A stretch of DNA of 64,000 nucleotides from Melitaea cinxia. Its lineage: Eukaryota > Arthropoda > Insecta > Lepidoptera > Nymphalidae. Below, piece after piece: positions 23,305 through 34,689 of the stretch. The notes under the pieces are model-generated. The model searched no databases. It was not told the DNA's origin and was given only the letters and a program-made list of their open reading frames with translations. Location of the stretch: positions 5,156,001 through 5,220,000 of the forward strand of contig NC_059406.1 of NCBI RefSeq assembly GCF_905220565.1, given 5' to 3'. The translations under genes were made by a program, and so were the position numbers. Positions within the stretch are counted from its first letter, which is position 1, and the number at the start of each line of letters is the position of its first letter.

Positions 23305-24480
23305 TAATGAGCATGAGACATTTATAGTTAAATTGCATACCATACTCATACCATACTTTAGGACAATCCATTTATTTTGTAATTCCTCAGCATTTTCTCA
23401 AAGTCACAAACACAAGAAACGGACCCAATTGAACAAACACACAACGCGACTCTGTTATTAAAATATTATAATAGAAAATTTAATAAAAATAAATAAATAT
23501 ATTAAACTGTTTTGCTTACACTTATGGCGATCTTATGAAATTAAGCAACCACGCGCGGGTGGCTCCTTTGTTTATTTATAAAAACAACATGGAGATAAAT
23601 ATGTAAAATACTTATTCTCGACATTTTTTGGTTTGACAATCAAATTACAAACAATTCGTTAAGGCAACATGGTTCGACATTGCAACGTGCGGACGAGGTG
23701 ATCGTCAATCACAAACTGTCGGAGGGGACCGCCACGGGCCACCGCTCTGCTGTGGGTTAGACGGCGAGCGATCAACTTGTAATTGGTCAACGTATTACAG
23801 AAACTGCATTTTCTTTGGTAATTATATTTATCATCAATAGGAAATATCGGGTTAATCATTTTAAAATTCAAGTATTAGCTGATCTCAAGCTTTATCTTTT
23901 CACATTACATACATATACATATTATGTATGTTGAAAAGTTTATTTTATTTTAGAAATATACCATATTTTCATAGGTAGGAAAAACTTTTATTTATTAAAC
24001 CAAATGTTTATTTAACATACTTATATATATTTTTTATCTCAAAGTTTGTTATTTAATCCAACATACTCAATTATTGGTCATTGTTTCATTACTCAACAGC
24101 ATAATTATCAATATTAATGGAATGGTAATCTCTCATGTCCTTCAACGTCTATAAAAAAGTTATTTCAATTATTAAACTAAATACTTTTAATTTTGTAAAA
24201 AAAAACAAGCATTAGTCACTATATATGAAAATATAGTCAAAAACTGGGGATTATCGAAAAAAACAGCGCCTTTTGTCTTAATTCGTACTGATTCACATAA
24301 ATACCTAACACCCAAAAGTGCATTCGTGTTAACATGACAATAAGTACATCCGTGCCGATGTTAAAACGCAATACAATTAGTGGTATTTGTGACAACTGGA
24401 GCGTGTGAGGAATCCGGTGAACAGTCTGTAGTGTTCCAGTCACAATGCCCCGTGACCGAGTCAACGAAGCTCGCTGACAG
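23305..24480. other. AT-rich DNA with one GC-rich patch
   Basis: Mostly featureless. Positions about 23665-23790 are GC-rich compared with surroundings, open on the minus strand for 70 codons, but I recognise no domain or convincing splice pair. Confidence 0.35.
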
Positions 24481-24489
24481 AACGCCCTC

Positions 24490-25650
24490 CATCTATAATC
24501 TATCTATCTATCTATAATCTATAATATATATAATATCTATAATATATATAAACGCGAAAGGTCATTCATCACGAAATCTCCAAAACTATAACACCTACAA
24601 ACTTGAAATTTGGCAGGTAAGCTTCTTATACGACGTAGGCATCCGCTAAGAACGGATTTTACGAAACTCGACCCCTAAGGGGGTAAAACGGGGGTTGAAA
24701 GTTTGTAATAAAGTCCTATGATTTTGAAGTAAGAGACTTGAAATTTAAAATGTACGCTCTATACACGGTGAAAAGGTGTCCAAATAATGTATCTTTAGAA
24801 ATCAACTCCTTTTTGGGGTTAAAACGGGGGATGGTAGGTTGACTCACTCATCACGATATCTTCGAAACTATAAGAGCTACAAATTTGTCATTTGGCAGGT
24901 AGGCTCCTTATAGGTGGTAGACATCCGCTAAGAACGGATTTTACGAAACTCGACCCCTAAGGGGGCAAAACGGGGGTTGGAAGTTTTTATGAAAGACCTA
25001 TGTTTTTGAAGTAAGAGACTTGAAATTTAAAATATATGCTCTATAAATGGTGCGAAAGTGTTCAAATAATGTATCTTTAGAAATCACCTTCCTTTTGGGG
25101 TTGAAACGGGGCATGGTAGGTTGACTCACTCATCACGAAATCTCCGAAACTATAACACCTAAATACTTGAAATTTGGTAAGTAGGTTTTGTATAGGACGT
25201 AAACATCCGCTAAGAACGAATTTTACGAAACTCGACACCTAAGAGGATAAAACGGGGGTCGGAAGTTTGTATGAAAGGCCTCTGTTTTTGAAGTCAGAGA
25301 CTTGAAATTTAAAATTTGTGCTCTAAAGATAGTGAGGAGGTGTTCAAATAACGTATCTTTAGAAATCAACTCCCTTTTGGGGTTAAAACGGGGTATGGTA
25401 GGTTGACTCACTCATCACGAAATCTCCGAAACTATAATAGCCACAAACTTGAAATTTGGCAGGTAGGCTCCTTATAAGACGTAAACATCCGTTATGAACG
25501 GATTTTACGAAACTCGACCCCTAAAGGGGTAAAACGGGGGTTGGAAGTTTATATGAAAGTCCTATGTTTTTGAGTAAGAGACTTGAAATTTAAAATGTAT
25601 GCTCTATAGATGGTGAGGAGGTGTCCAAATAATGTATCGTAATCTATATA
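24490..25650 (+). repeat. Four-copy tandem array, ~283-bp unit, Helitron-associated
   Basis: 'catcacgaaatctcc(g/a)aaa' recurs near 24567, 24849, 25133 and 25413. Each unit carries 'cgctaagaacggattttacg', 'aaactcgacccctaag', 'aaacgggggttggaag' and 'aagtaagagacttgaaattt'. Similarity is high but imperfect. Preceded by an AT/TCTA-rich start. Confidence 0.85.
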
Positions 25651-25654
25651 TATA

Positions 25655-26275
25655 TAATTGTGTTTGCTCGCAAACGAAAAAAAAACCGACTTCAATTACA
25701 TCGACAAGTAATACAACGTAGATCGACGAAAAAATAGTCAAGCAACTACGCGTTATCAAAGATTACTCAAAAAGTAGTTATCAGATCTCGATAAAATTTA
25801 TATATGACCACATGATAAACATCAGCTTTCGATTAAATTAAAAATTATCAAAATCGGTACACCCAATAAAAAGTTATTACGGATTTTCGAGAGTTTCCCT
25901 CGATTTCTCTAGGATCCCATCATCAGATCCTGCTTTCCTTATCGCGGTACCAAACTAAGGATATGCCCTTTTCAACAAAAAAAGAATTATCAAAATCGGT
26001 ACATCCAGTAGAAAGTTATGCGGTATAATACAACGTAGGTCGACGAAAAAAGCGTCAAGTAAAAACGCGTTATTAGATATAACTCGAAAAGTAGTTGTTA
26101 GATCTCAAATAAATTTAAATGGGACCAACTGGCACACACCACCTTTCGATTAAAATAAAATTTGTCGAAATCGGTCTACCCGGTCAAAAGTTCTGATGTA
26201 ACATACATTAAAAAAAAAAAAATACAGTCGAATTGAGAACCTCCTCCTTTTTTGGAAGTCGGTTAAAAAGAGAAA
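25655..26275 (+). repeat. Dispersed repeat (gctcgcaaacgaaaaa ... gaagtcggtt), longest copy
   Basis: Bounded by 'gtgtttgctcgcaaacgaaa' and 'tttggaagtcggttaaaa'; contains two copies of the 'tacaacgtag-tcgacgaaaaa' segment. It interrupts the array at 24490-25650, whose related sequence resumes at 26280 (gaaaggtcactgactcactc). Confidence 0.75.
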
Positions 26276-26936
26276 GGTCACTGACTCACTCATCACTAGA
26301 ACTCAAAAACCGCTGGGACCATCCAGTGGTTTTTAATCCATCCAGGATGGACAAAGATGAAATTTGGTAGGTAGGTAGATTATAGTAAGTAGACGTCCGC
26401 TAAGAACGGATTTTGCGATATTCAACCGCTAAGGGGGTTTAATTGGGGATTATAGTTTGTAGGAAACATAAACAGCAGCTATAAGTTCGCCTGAGAGGTT
26501 ATTTATACTGCAGCCTGAAAATAAAACTAAAAATGTGGTGTATAGAGAGGTTTTATAAAAATAACTATTAAATGATACTAAATTGTGCCTTTTAAAAAGT
26601 TACTCAGTGTGATAAGCATTTCAAGTGACTGAAATAAAAAAAAGTTTGCGTTAAACATCTTAATATTCATGCGTATCTTCATAACCACGCGAACGTAGTC
26701 GCGGGCAACAGTTAGTGTATTATAAAACAAAGTCCCCAAAAGCGTATGTGGTCGATTCCCTCAAAATCTACTGAACGGATTTTCATGCGGTTTCACCAAT
26801 GGAGAGAGTGCTTCAAGAGGAAGGTTTACGGAATGACTAAGCCGATTTTGATGAAAGTTTCACTGGAAGTTTGCTGGTAAAACTTTGTGAAACACTGATT
26901 TCAACGCGGGCGAAGCCGCGGGCACAGCTAGTTTAG
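26276..26936 (+). mobile_element. 3' part of Helitron-like element ending CTAG
   Basis: Resumes the tandem-array type sequence ('cgctaagaacggattttgcg') and ends 'gcgggcacagctag' followed by T. Probably the right end of the same composite element as 24490. Confidence 0.5.
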
Positions 26937-27129
26937 ATATAAAATCAAGTAAATCAATCGGTTTACGAGAATATCTTTTTTTTTTGTTTCAAGACGACCG
27001 CTTTACCCGCGTAGTGTATCGATTTTTGTTCGATTCGTTGACACTATTGCTCCTTATGAATGGTTAGTGACATACATGACATAGCGTAATATGTCATACG
27101 ACCTTCCACGTCAAAGATATATTTTTAAC

Positions 27130-27820
27130 CAGCTAGTACATACATAAGGAGTCCACAATATAACGTGTATATTTCCCGTGTTGAGTCAGTACAGAAAAAG
27201 TTCTTGAGGTATCTACAATACAAGTGCGAGCAATCGGATCGCGGTTATGAGACGAGATGCAACATATACCACTTCTTACCCTTGGAAAAGAGACGGCAAC
27301 TTTTTTAATATTACGTATCTCTTAAAAATTGTCAATGGCATCATCGATTGCCCAGGGCAGCAGGGCGATTTGCTGGAAAAAGTTAGCATCTGGGTTCCTC
27401 GCAGATTACCAACTAGACGTACCCAACCGCTAGCAATTCCTAAAGTTAATACTAATTACCGCCGCAATTCATTCATTATTCGAGCGAGTGAACTTTTTAA
27501 CAAACTGTCAATAAATTGTGACGAATTAGAATTATTCTGTACTAAGCCTCAGAATGTGAGTAGATTGTTTGCTTTGGAGTTCTTTGGCACCCGCGTCGAG
27601 GGTGCAACAAATTCTTAAATACTGAAGCATTCCTCATCTTCAGGGATTTTTGTTTTGTTTGTAGATTTATTGTCATTGTTTGATGGTCTCATCATTTAAA
27701 TAACCATATGCGAATACCTGTAAATGGCTTAGTCGAAATGTACAATTTGTACTCATTTATGTCTTATGTGCTGTTGGTGTTCCAAATAAAATAAAATAAA
27801 AATAACAAATACCTATAAAG
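27130..27820 (+). mobile_element. LINE ORF2 C-terminal remnant
   Basis: The open segment 27247-27615 reads like the C-terminus of Jockey/CR1-type ORF2: YPWKRDGNF, LKIVNGIIDCPG, WVPRRLPTRRTQPL, NYRRNSFIIRASELFNKL. It is followed by a short tail and 'aaataaaataaaataaaa'. The typical 5'-truncated LINE form; no RT core here. Confidence 0.7.
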
Positions 27821-27824
27821 TGTT

Positions 27825-29020
27825 TATGAGTCTATAAGTAAAATTAATGTAACCATATATTTTTGCAGAATACCAGCAAGTTAAAAAATGGAATACCAAT
27901 TTTACAGTGGTATTTCAATGGAAAAAAAAATATCTACACATTTTATGAAAAATTAATAGTTTCCGTTGAATAAACATTAATTGGAATTTTTGACTGCGTT
28001 TGTGCTGCTCATCAAATAATGAACGCTATCAGTCCCAGCGTTTAAGGTGATGATGTCATCGGACGCGCCAGTCGTCGTTCTGTCCAACATCCGTCAACAC
28101 GTTTGGGCAGAGACTTCATTCTGTAGCTACTATTTTGTATGAGCATTTCCTATGTCCAAAAGTGAAGTAAAACACTTCGTTACTTGTACTACTAATGTAA
28201 CTAGTGGTCGCCCAGCGGTCGAAATGCGACCATAATTAATTTAAATTATAAGTTTGAACATTATCATGGTTCTGTTGTCAAAGATTATATACATATACTT
28301 CTATAATGATAAACATGAGAAGAAGAGTATATATGCGTGTCAAATACATGGTAGTGTGTGTAATGTTTTTTTTTAATTAAATAATGTAATTTTTTATGCA
28401 TAATTTAAAAATGAATATTAGCATTCTGCAAGCTTCTAAATAATTTCATACCCCACCGTCAAGTCTTCGCTTCACATGTTAACATGTAGGTAGAAGATTA
28501 TACATTAATATTACTCCTCTACTACAACTACTTTTTATTTTATAACAAAACAAGAATGAAAATATATAATAATACCGTTCCGCCCACACTAATAATTATA
28601 GATCAAATCAATAGTCAGTATTGATGTCCTTACGTGGGATAAAAGAATTTAGTAGTACCATAGTATTGGTATTTTTGTGGTATGAGGAGTATTGTGGGGT
28701 TACCGAAGCCGCAAAACTACATCAAAAGAGAGGTTGACTTAATTATTAGACAAGCCACGAACGAATATTTATTTCTATTTCGATTCTTTATCAGCGGCTT
28801 ATAGTAAGACGTAATGGTACTAATTGTAAAGTAGCTTTAAATAAATACCTGCGAGTACAGGCGAATCGACTTATAATGTTTTAAGAGTTTGAAAAGACGA
28901 GGATATTGGGTAGAAAAAAGATTTGTAGCTCACAAAGCATAGCTGTCTTTACGAACAATCACCAATCATAATGTTTTCGTCTTCATATAAACTTATCGAA
29001 TTCGATTACTCTAATAAGTC
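27825..29020. other. AT-rich DNA, no feature
   Basis: No convincing gene or repeat. A slightly GC-richer patch at 28030-28150 is not open for long in any frame. Confidence 0.4.
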
Positions 29021-29024
29021 ATCA

Positions 29025-29350
29025 TTCATCATTACAGCCTATACAGTCCACTGCTGGACATAGGCCTCCGCAAGTTCACGCCAAAAATAACGTGAACTCA
29101 TGTGTTTTGCCCATAGTCACCACGCTGGGCAGGCGGGTTGGTGACCGCAGGGCTGGCTTTGTCGCACCGAAGACGCTGGTGCCCGTCTTCGGCCTGTGTA
29201 TTACAAAGCCAGCAGTTGGATGGTTATCCCGCCACCGGTCGGCTTTTTAAGTTCCAAGGTGGTAGCGGAATTGTGTTATCCTTTAGTCGCCTTTTACGAC
29301 ACCCACGGGAAGAGAGGGGGTGGCTATATCCTTTAGTACCGTAGTCACAC
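29025..29350 (+). repeat. Dispersed repeat family copy 2
   Basis: Collinear with 21037: 'cagtccactgctggacatag', 'cacgctgggcaggcgg', 'accgcagggctggctttg', 'tagtcgccttttacgacacc' and 'ggctatatcctttagtaccg'. Confidence 0.75.
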
Positions 29351-29687
29351 AATACACTCTAATAAATAGTATTTATAAATAAAGCTAACCAGATTATTCA
29401 ACAATCTAAGTAGGACTTTTTTTTTAATTTGTAGACAATACAAAACAAAGTCTTCGACACTATTGAGTTAAGTCTTCTGAAATCTACAATAGTGCCAAAA
29501 GATTAACGATATATCTGAATAAGCACAGTTAAAACACTACACAGTAATTCATTGTGGATAAAATTATCTTCCAAACCAACTGCAGAACCTCTTAAATTGC
29601 TGAGTACATGTCTATGTAGGATGAAATTTACAATTGAAAGAAAAAAATTGTGGAGGTAGCGCGTAGAAGAATACAAGTCGTCTGAAC

Positions 29688-29892
29688 AGCGTATAAAGCA
29701 TTTAGTGTAAATATTGTCGTTACAGGTTTCGGAGGACGTTTACCGTCAGCGCCACTGGTTCATCAATTTAAGGACCCTCCGCAAATTTTAGATAGGGCTA
29801 TTCTCGAAATCTTTGCGAAAGATGTGCACTCAAACGCTGAGATCAGATGGGAAACAAAAGTTATCGATATAACCCAAAGTAAATTGAATTAG
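29688..29892 (+). other. Unrecognised open segment preceded by an acceptor-like AG
   Basis: A 67-codon stop-to-stop segment without ATG. From an acceptor-like 'tcgttacag' at 29725 it reads GFGGRLPSAPLVHQFKDPPQ, then ILDRAILEIFAKDVHSNAEI and RWETKVIDITQSKLN, then stop. Composition looks like real protein (balanced, few Lys/Asn runs) and GC is higher than the flanks. I do not recognise the family. It could be an exon of an unseen plus-strand gene, a processed fragment or TE debris. Confidence 0.3.
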
Positions 29893-30054
29893 TAGTGGCG
29901 TGACAAATGTAATAGATATCAGATTTTCGATACCTTGGCACTAAATATATTCTTAAAAATTCGACCGTATATATATTGAGATATATATTTTAAATTGTCG
30001 TGTCACAATGTTAGTTAAAATAAGCCTCCGAAACGGCTAGACCGATTTTTATGA

Positions 30055-30225
30055 AATGTTATTAACCGATTTTGATAATTCTTTTTTTGTTAGAAAGGAG
30101 CTATCCCAAGTGTGGTACCATGATAAGGAAACCAGAATCGGATGATGGAATCCCAGTGCGTTTTTTAATTTTCTACTTACGTTGTATTACTTGTCGATGT
30201 AATTGAAGTCGGTTTTTTTCGTTTC
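30055..30225 (-). repeat. Dispersed repeat (gctcgcaaacgaaaaa family), inverted fragment
   Basis: 'accgattttgataattcttt', 'tggtaccatgataaggaaac' and 'ttgtcgatgtaattgaagtc', the complement of the family at 16972 and 25655. Confidence 0.65.
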
Positions 30226-30400
30226 TGTCGATTCCGGTTGTTATCATGTACACCTAATAGCGATTGTGACTCATAGTACAGAATATATCCGCCAACCCGC
30301 ATTGGAGCAGCGTGGTGGGTTAAGCTCTAATCCTTCTCCTACATGGGGAAAGAGGCTTGTGCCCAGCAGTGGGCTATTACAGGCTGAAGCGTTAAAAAAA
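30225..30400 (+). repeat. SINE body and RTE-like tail
   Basis: 'ggttgttatcatgta', 'ccgccaacccgcat', 'tacatggggaaagaggcttg' and 'cagtgggctattacaggctg', ending in an A-run. Same family as 21395. Confidence 0.7.
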
Positions 30401-30864
30401 AATATAGTAGCTAAGACAATATAGAAATCATAACACATTACAATGTGAAAGTTCTATGTTAATTAGATCAGTAATTTAATGTGAATGCAGATAATAAAAA
30501 TAAGACTTTCATTTTTTAAATATTATAATTACTTTTATTATACTATGAATTATATAACTATAATCATCATATCATAAATAATTAAGTAAATGATATGATA
30601 TAGTGATCATTAAATAATTAAGTAAAAGTTAAGTTCATTTAAATCTATAATTGTTTGGACAAATAGTAATGCAGGATTAAAATTATTAAAACAAACACTT
30701 CAGGCTGCTAATAAGATACTCCTGTGTTGGGGATCAAAAAAGGTATACACAATCATCAATCACAGACCGCAAGCAAGCAAGCATCCGTATGTTCTAAACA
30801 TATTTGATTTTGAGTTACCTTTAATTATTCAGCATACGGTTTATCATTAAAATTTTGTATACCA

Positions 30865-31080
30865 CTTCAGCCTAATATAGTCGACTACTGGAGATAGGCC
30901 TCCAAAAGTTCGCGCCCATAGTCACCACACTGGGCAGGCGGGTTGGTGACCGCAGGGCTGGTTTTGTCGCACCGAAGACGCTGCTGCCCGCATTCGGTTG
31001 GCTTTTTAAGTTCCAAGGTGGTAGCGGAACTGTGTTATCCCTTAGTCGCCTCTTATGACACCCACGGGAAGGGAGTATGA
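30865..31080 (+). repeat. Dispersed repeat family copy 3, shortened
   Basis: 'gcctaatatagtcgactact', 'cacactgggcaggcgg', 'accgcagggctggttttgtc' and 'cccttagtcgcctcttatga'. Collinear with 21037 and 29025 but with an internal deletion. Confidence 0.7.
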
Positions 31081-31252
31081 AGTAAAAAAAATGAGTAATA
31101 ATAGGGGATCCGATATGGTACTTAGATAAATATATACACTGTTTTACGATTATTTATCAAATAAAAATTTAATATAATTCATTTAAATATTTTTAAATGA
31201 AGAAATAAAATGTTGACATTGACAATATTTTTAATCTGTACTGAAATACCAA

Positions 31253-31523
31253 TGTGACGTCATTTGTAGGATCAAGCATTGGCTGCGTTCCATTAAGCGT
31301 CCGCAACGCCCGCATCATGTTTTCACCATGCCGCCATATTGCGAACACACAGCTGACGCCTGACACTTAACAGCGCCCAAATATGCGTTCCACATAAAAT
31401 TCGCCCACAACGCCCGCGGCGTTTTTTTACGTTAGTGGAACGGCAATTTTAGCGGTCGTGATCGATGACATTGTGGGCCTTAGGTGGAACGCGCCCATTG
31501 TTATTACTCCAAATGACGTCACG
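31253..31523. mobile_element. TIR element with CRE-like ends
   Basis: Imperfect inverted ends of ~40 bp: left TGTGACGTCATTTG...GCGTTCCATT, right ...GTGGAACGCGCCC...CAAATGACGTCACG. The interior is GC-rich (about 50%, far above the flanks) and non-coding. Looks like a non-autonomous DNA transposon (MITE); the superfamily is not assigned. Confidence 0.55.
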
Positions 31524-31667
31524 ACGTCCAATGACGCTCTCAGATGACATAACGTGGCGTTTTGGCGGGATTTTTAAACAAACAATATTACAACATGATT
31601 TTGGAGTACCTAAAAGACTATAAATAAATAAAATTTTAGTTTTTATGGAAATAAGTATCCATAAAGA

Positions 31668-31941
31668 TTAATATGTACGATTTTATTTTTGTGTTCCCCC
31701 ACACATTAGGAATTCTAAACATTTTTGAATATCATATCAAAAATTGACCGCTCCAGCGGGGATCGAACCCGCGTCTCCGACTGACCGTGTCAGCGCTCTA
31801 GCCAATTAAGCTATGGAACGATGTACCCGCTGGAGCGAAATTTTTGATATGATGACATACATTAGGAATTCTAAACATTTCGTCGTTCAGTTTAGAATTC
31901 CTAATGTATGGGTAACACAAAAATAAAATCGTACGTATTAA
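31668..31941. mobile_element. Inverted-repeat element enclosing a tRNA-like sequence
   Basis: The arms ~31668-31723 and ~31888-31941 are near-complementary for about 50 bp (left 'gtacgattttatttttgtgt', right 'acacaaaaataaaatcgtac'; 'cattaggaattctaaac' against 'gtttagaattcctaatg'). A third copy of the 17-mer at ~31859 makes a second, tighter hairpin. Between them lies the tRNA-like sequence, whose 3' end is itself repeated in inverted form (CCCGCTGGAGCG at 31827-31838). Confidence 0.75.
31749..31820 (-). tRNA. tRNA-like cloverleaf, probably a pseudogene; GGT anticodon if real
   Basis: 72 nt on the minus strand. The acceptor stem CGTTCCA/TGGAGCG pairs in all seven positions (one G-T). The D stem is GCTT/GAGC, the anticodon stem CTGAC/GTCGG, and the T arm GCGGG-TTCGATC-CCCGC is perfect. 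Box A-like (TAGCTTAATTGGCTAGAGC) and box B (GGTTCGATCCC) promoters are present. The seven-base anticodon loop ACGGTCA gives GGT (Thr), but position 33 is C instead of the near-universal U, arguing against a working tRNA. It sits inside an inverted-repeat element, so it is probably tRNA-derived mobile DNA. Confidence 0.5.
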
Positions 31942-32284
31942 AAATAGCATGGTGTCGTCTCCTGTCAAAGATTTTCATTGTAATATGAAACTTTGAATAG
32001 TTACGGGTCTCTGTAAAGAACTTACTATAGACGGCGCCACGGTTCGCTTAAACCGAAAATAAAAATCATCATATCAAAAAATTCGATACATATTACCTGG
32101 GTAATCGATCTTAGCTCGGTATTTTTAGTAAATCGTGTTTTTTGGAAATTATATTTAAATACGAATTACACATTGATAAAATATGAATAATATTTTCTGA
32201 TTTTACCTTCATAATAATAAAAAATATGGACTGGTAATTAAAATAAAAAATAATGAGTGCAATTAGAAAAAAAGGAAAAAACAA

Positions 32285-32370
32285 TCAATCTGGAGATATG
32301 TGGATTTGAACCGTGGTCTTCTCGGTCGATCCAACCAGCCGATTTCCCCCACCTGAGCTTTTAACAACTT
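32285..32370 (-). other. Degenerate tRNA-like sequence
   Basis: The minus strand holds an A-box-like AAAGCTCAGGTGGG and, about 50 nt later, a B-box GGTTCAAATCC. Stems do not close well. Likely a decayed tRNA or tRNA-SINE head about 500 bp from the tRNA-like sequence at 31749. Confidence 0.3.
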
Positions 32371-32399
32371 AATTGAAAATTGTGAAATTTACCTTCATT

Positions 32400-33700
32400 T
32401 TCTAACAATATTGTAGTCATTTTTTCATTGCCATTGCACAAAAACAGGGAAACATTTCTAAAAATGAATATTAGCTATATCTACTTATCGCCCCCGAAAT
32501 CCCCTGCATACTCATACATACAATAATATAACAATTTTAAGAAACCAAATCTTGCTAAGGGCAGAATGGGAAAGTTTAATTTAGATAATTTTGTCACTTC
32601 TGCACATTTTTCAATTATAAAAATTGGCTTTATAATGCAACATTTCAATATTGTTAGATTTTGGGAGTGTAATGGGATAAAAATTGTATGGCGAAATTTT
32701 CATAGAATTTATTATGTTAGATTTTGATTATTTTTGTTTTAAAAGGGTTCGGAGGCAAACAAATATTATCATTAGATAAATAAAGTATCATTACCTACCC
32801 TGTACTGCTAAGCTTCCATGGGTAAAACAATGAGACATAAGCTACTGTTTACTAATTAGTCATATTTGATGTTTGTGTTTGAATTTCAGTATACCTATAA
32901 AGCTTCTGCTTATAATAAGTGCCTCTTCCTAATGACCCGAGACAGCTAGCAAAAATGAATGCTTCTGAGATAACTGGACTAATAAGCTATTTTACAATAG
33001 TCAATTTATAATATTTGTATTTATTATATTTATGTAGTAATAATTTTTTTCGATCTCTGGTTCCACCAGTGTCTTATTAGATTCAAATACTGACAGTCTA
33101 CATAGTGAGTAAAACTAAAAACATAGCGATACACGATATAATAAGCTTCTTTTAGAAGCTGGATAAAAGGAAAAATGTACAGTACCACTGACATACATGT
33201 AATTTTAAATGTGCCAATCAAAGTAAAAAAATATATAACATTTATTTTAAGCATTAAATTGTAAAGCTGGTATGGAAAAAATTAAAATATTTTACTAGGG
33301 AAAAAAATCTTGTTATACAATTACTATTACACAGAACACTTCAAAATAAGTTGTGAAGATCTCTGTTACTGCTTGTTAAAAAGTATTCTGTATGCGTTTA
33401 TTTTTGTCTATTTTTCCATATGCTTCATTATAGTGTTGATAAGTGATGTAAATAGTAAAAACATTCTTTTTCATTTTTTCAATATACGTATAATTTTAAT
33501 TTAATAGAAGAAAAATAGGCAAATGTAGGATGAACGTCAACAAACGATAATACTCAGGAATAAGTAATATAATTCACGGTATTTTGTAAGTCAAAAATAT
33601 CAATCGCATAATTATGAAGTCGTCCGCCTACAGTTTCCTACATTGCTTCACCAACATGTCAACCACTAAGAAATCGACATTTAACTATAGAACGAATAAG
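32400..33700. other. AT-rich DNA, no feature
   Basis: No gene, RNA or repeat family recognised. Confidence 0.45.
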
Positions 33701-33709
33701 GAAACTTAC

Positions 33710-33845
33710 CAAAAATCCTTGTTAATAGCTCACGATATAACAATTTCTCTTAAGTCTTAATTCATTACTAGTCACAACACTTGAAAATTATTGATAATCA
33801 TAAACAACTTATACGTCACTCGCAGATATCCGCCATTTTATAAAT
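33710..33845 (-). other. Possible non-coding first exon / promoter region of Csk
   Basis: On the minus strand a strong donor (TTTTTG|gtaagt) ends a stretch that begins near an AAAATGGCGG motif, the kind of sequence often found near start sites of housekeeping genes. The ATG in it is closed by a stop after six codons. No coding gene follows on this strand until Csk at 14.6 kb, so a 5'UTR exon of Csk with a ~19-kb intron is the simplest reading. This is inference only; it could be another transcript or chance. Confidence 0.3.
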
Positions 33846-34240
33846 TTAGTTTTACGTCAATCTGCAATTTTCGTCCAAATCAACAGACTAAAAAATTAAA
33901 TGGTTGCAACCTAAAAATTGCAATCAATTTATAAATATATTATTTATAATTAAATAAAAACGTGTTTCATTTATAATTAAAATATTTTAAATTAATAAAT
34001 TAAAATAACCATATTCTCTTTCCATTTTAGGAAATTTCTAACATGACAAAAAACTGTAGTTAATCTTAAACTACAAAATAATTATTTTAATAGTAGAAAT
34101 ATTAATATTTGAATATTTATGATCTACCTGATTTGCGCTTGTAGACTTAAAACAATTTAATTGGAAACCATTGAGATAGTACAGAGTTTGAATTATCTTG
34201 CTTAAAATCTGTAGCAATAATTGTAACTAAATATAAATAA

Positions 34241-34416
34241 GTTACCATACTTCTCCGAAACGGCTTTACAGATTTTTATGTTGTGTGCATATCAGATAGG
34301 TCTAAGAATCGACCAACATCTATTTTTCATACCACTAAGTTATAAGGGGGGCGAGGATTAAAGGCGTTAATAATATATATTAAATGGCAAAATAACGTTT
34401 ATGGAGTCAGCTATAC
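34241..34416 (+). mobile_element. Helitron-like fragment (3157 family)
   Basis: 'tctccgaaacggctttacag', 'agataggtctaagaatcgac' and 'catctatttttcatacc', ending 'gagtcagcta' without the full CTAG. Truncated at the 5' end. Confidence 0.6.
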
Positions 34417-34689
34417 ACAAATTGATTTTTCAAAAAAAAAAGTCGTCAATAGTGGTCAAACAAATGATAATTAATTAATCTGAGCGACAAAAATAAAGAT
34501 ATCTAGTAAGGGGGGCAAAGGCTTAAGGGTGAAAATTTATTTAATTAAATATAAATAAATAAAACATGAACAAAGAATTTATAAATTTGGACAATAACGA
34601 ACAAACGACGAACAAATAATTTAAAAAAAATTCAAAAATCGAAAAAAGGGGGATGAAAGCATGATGGCTCCTACCACATGATCTTCACT

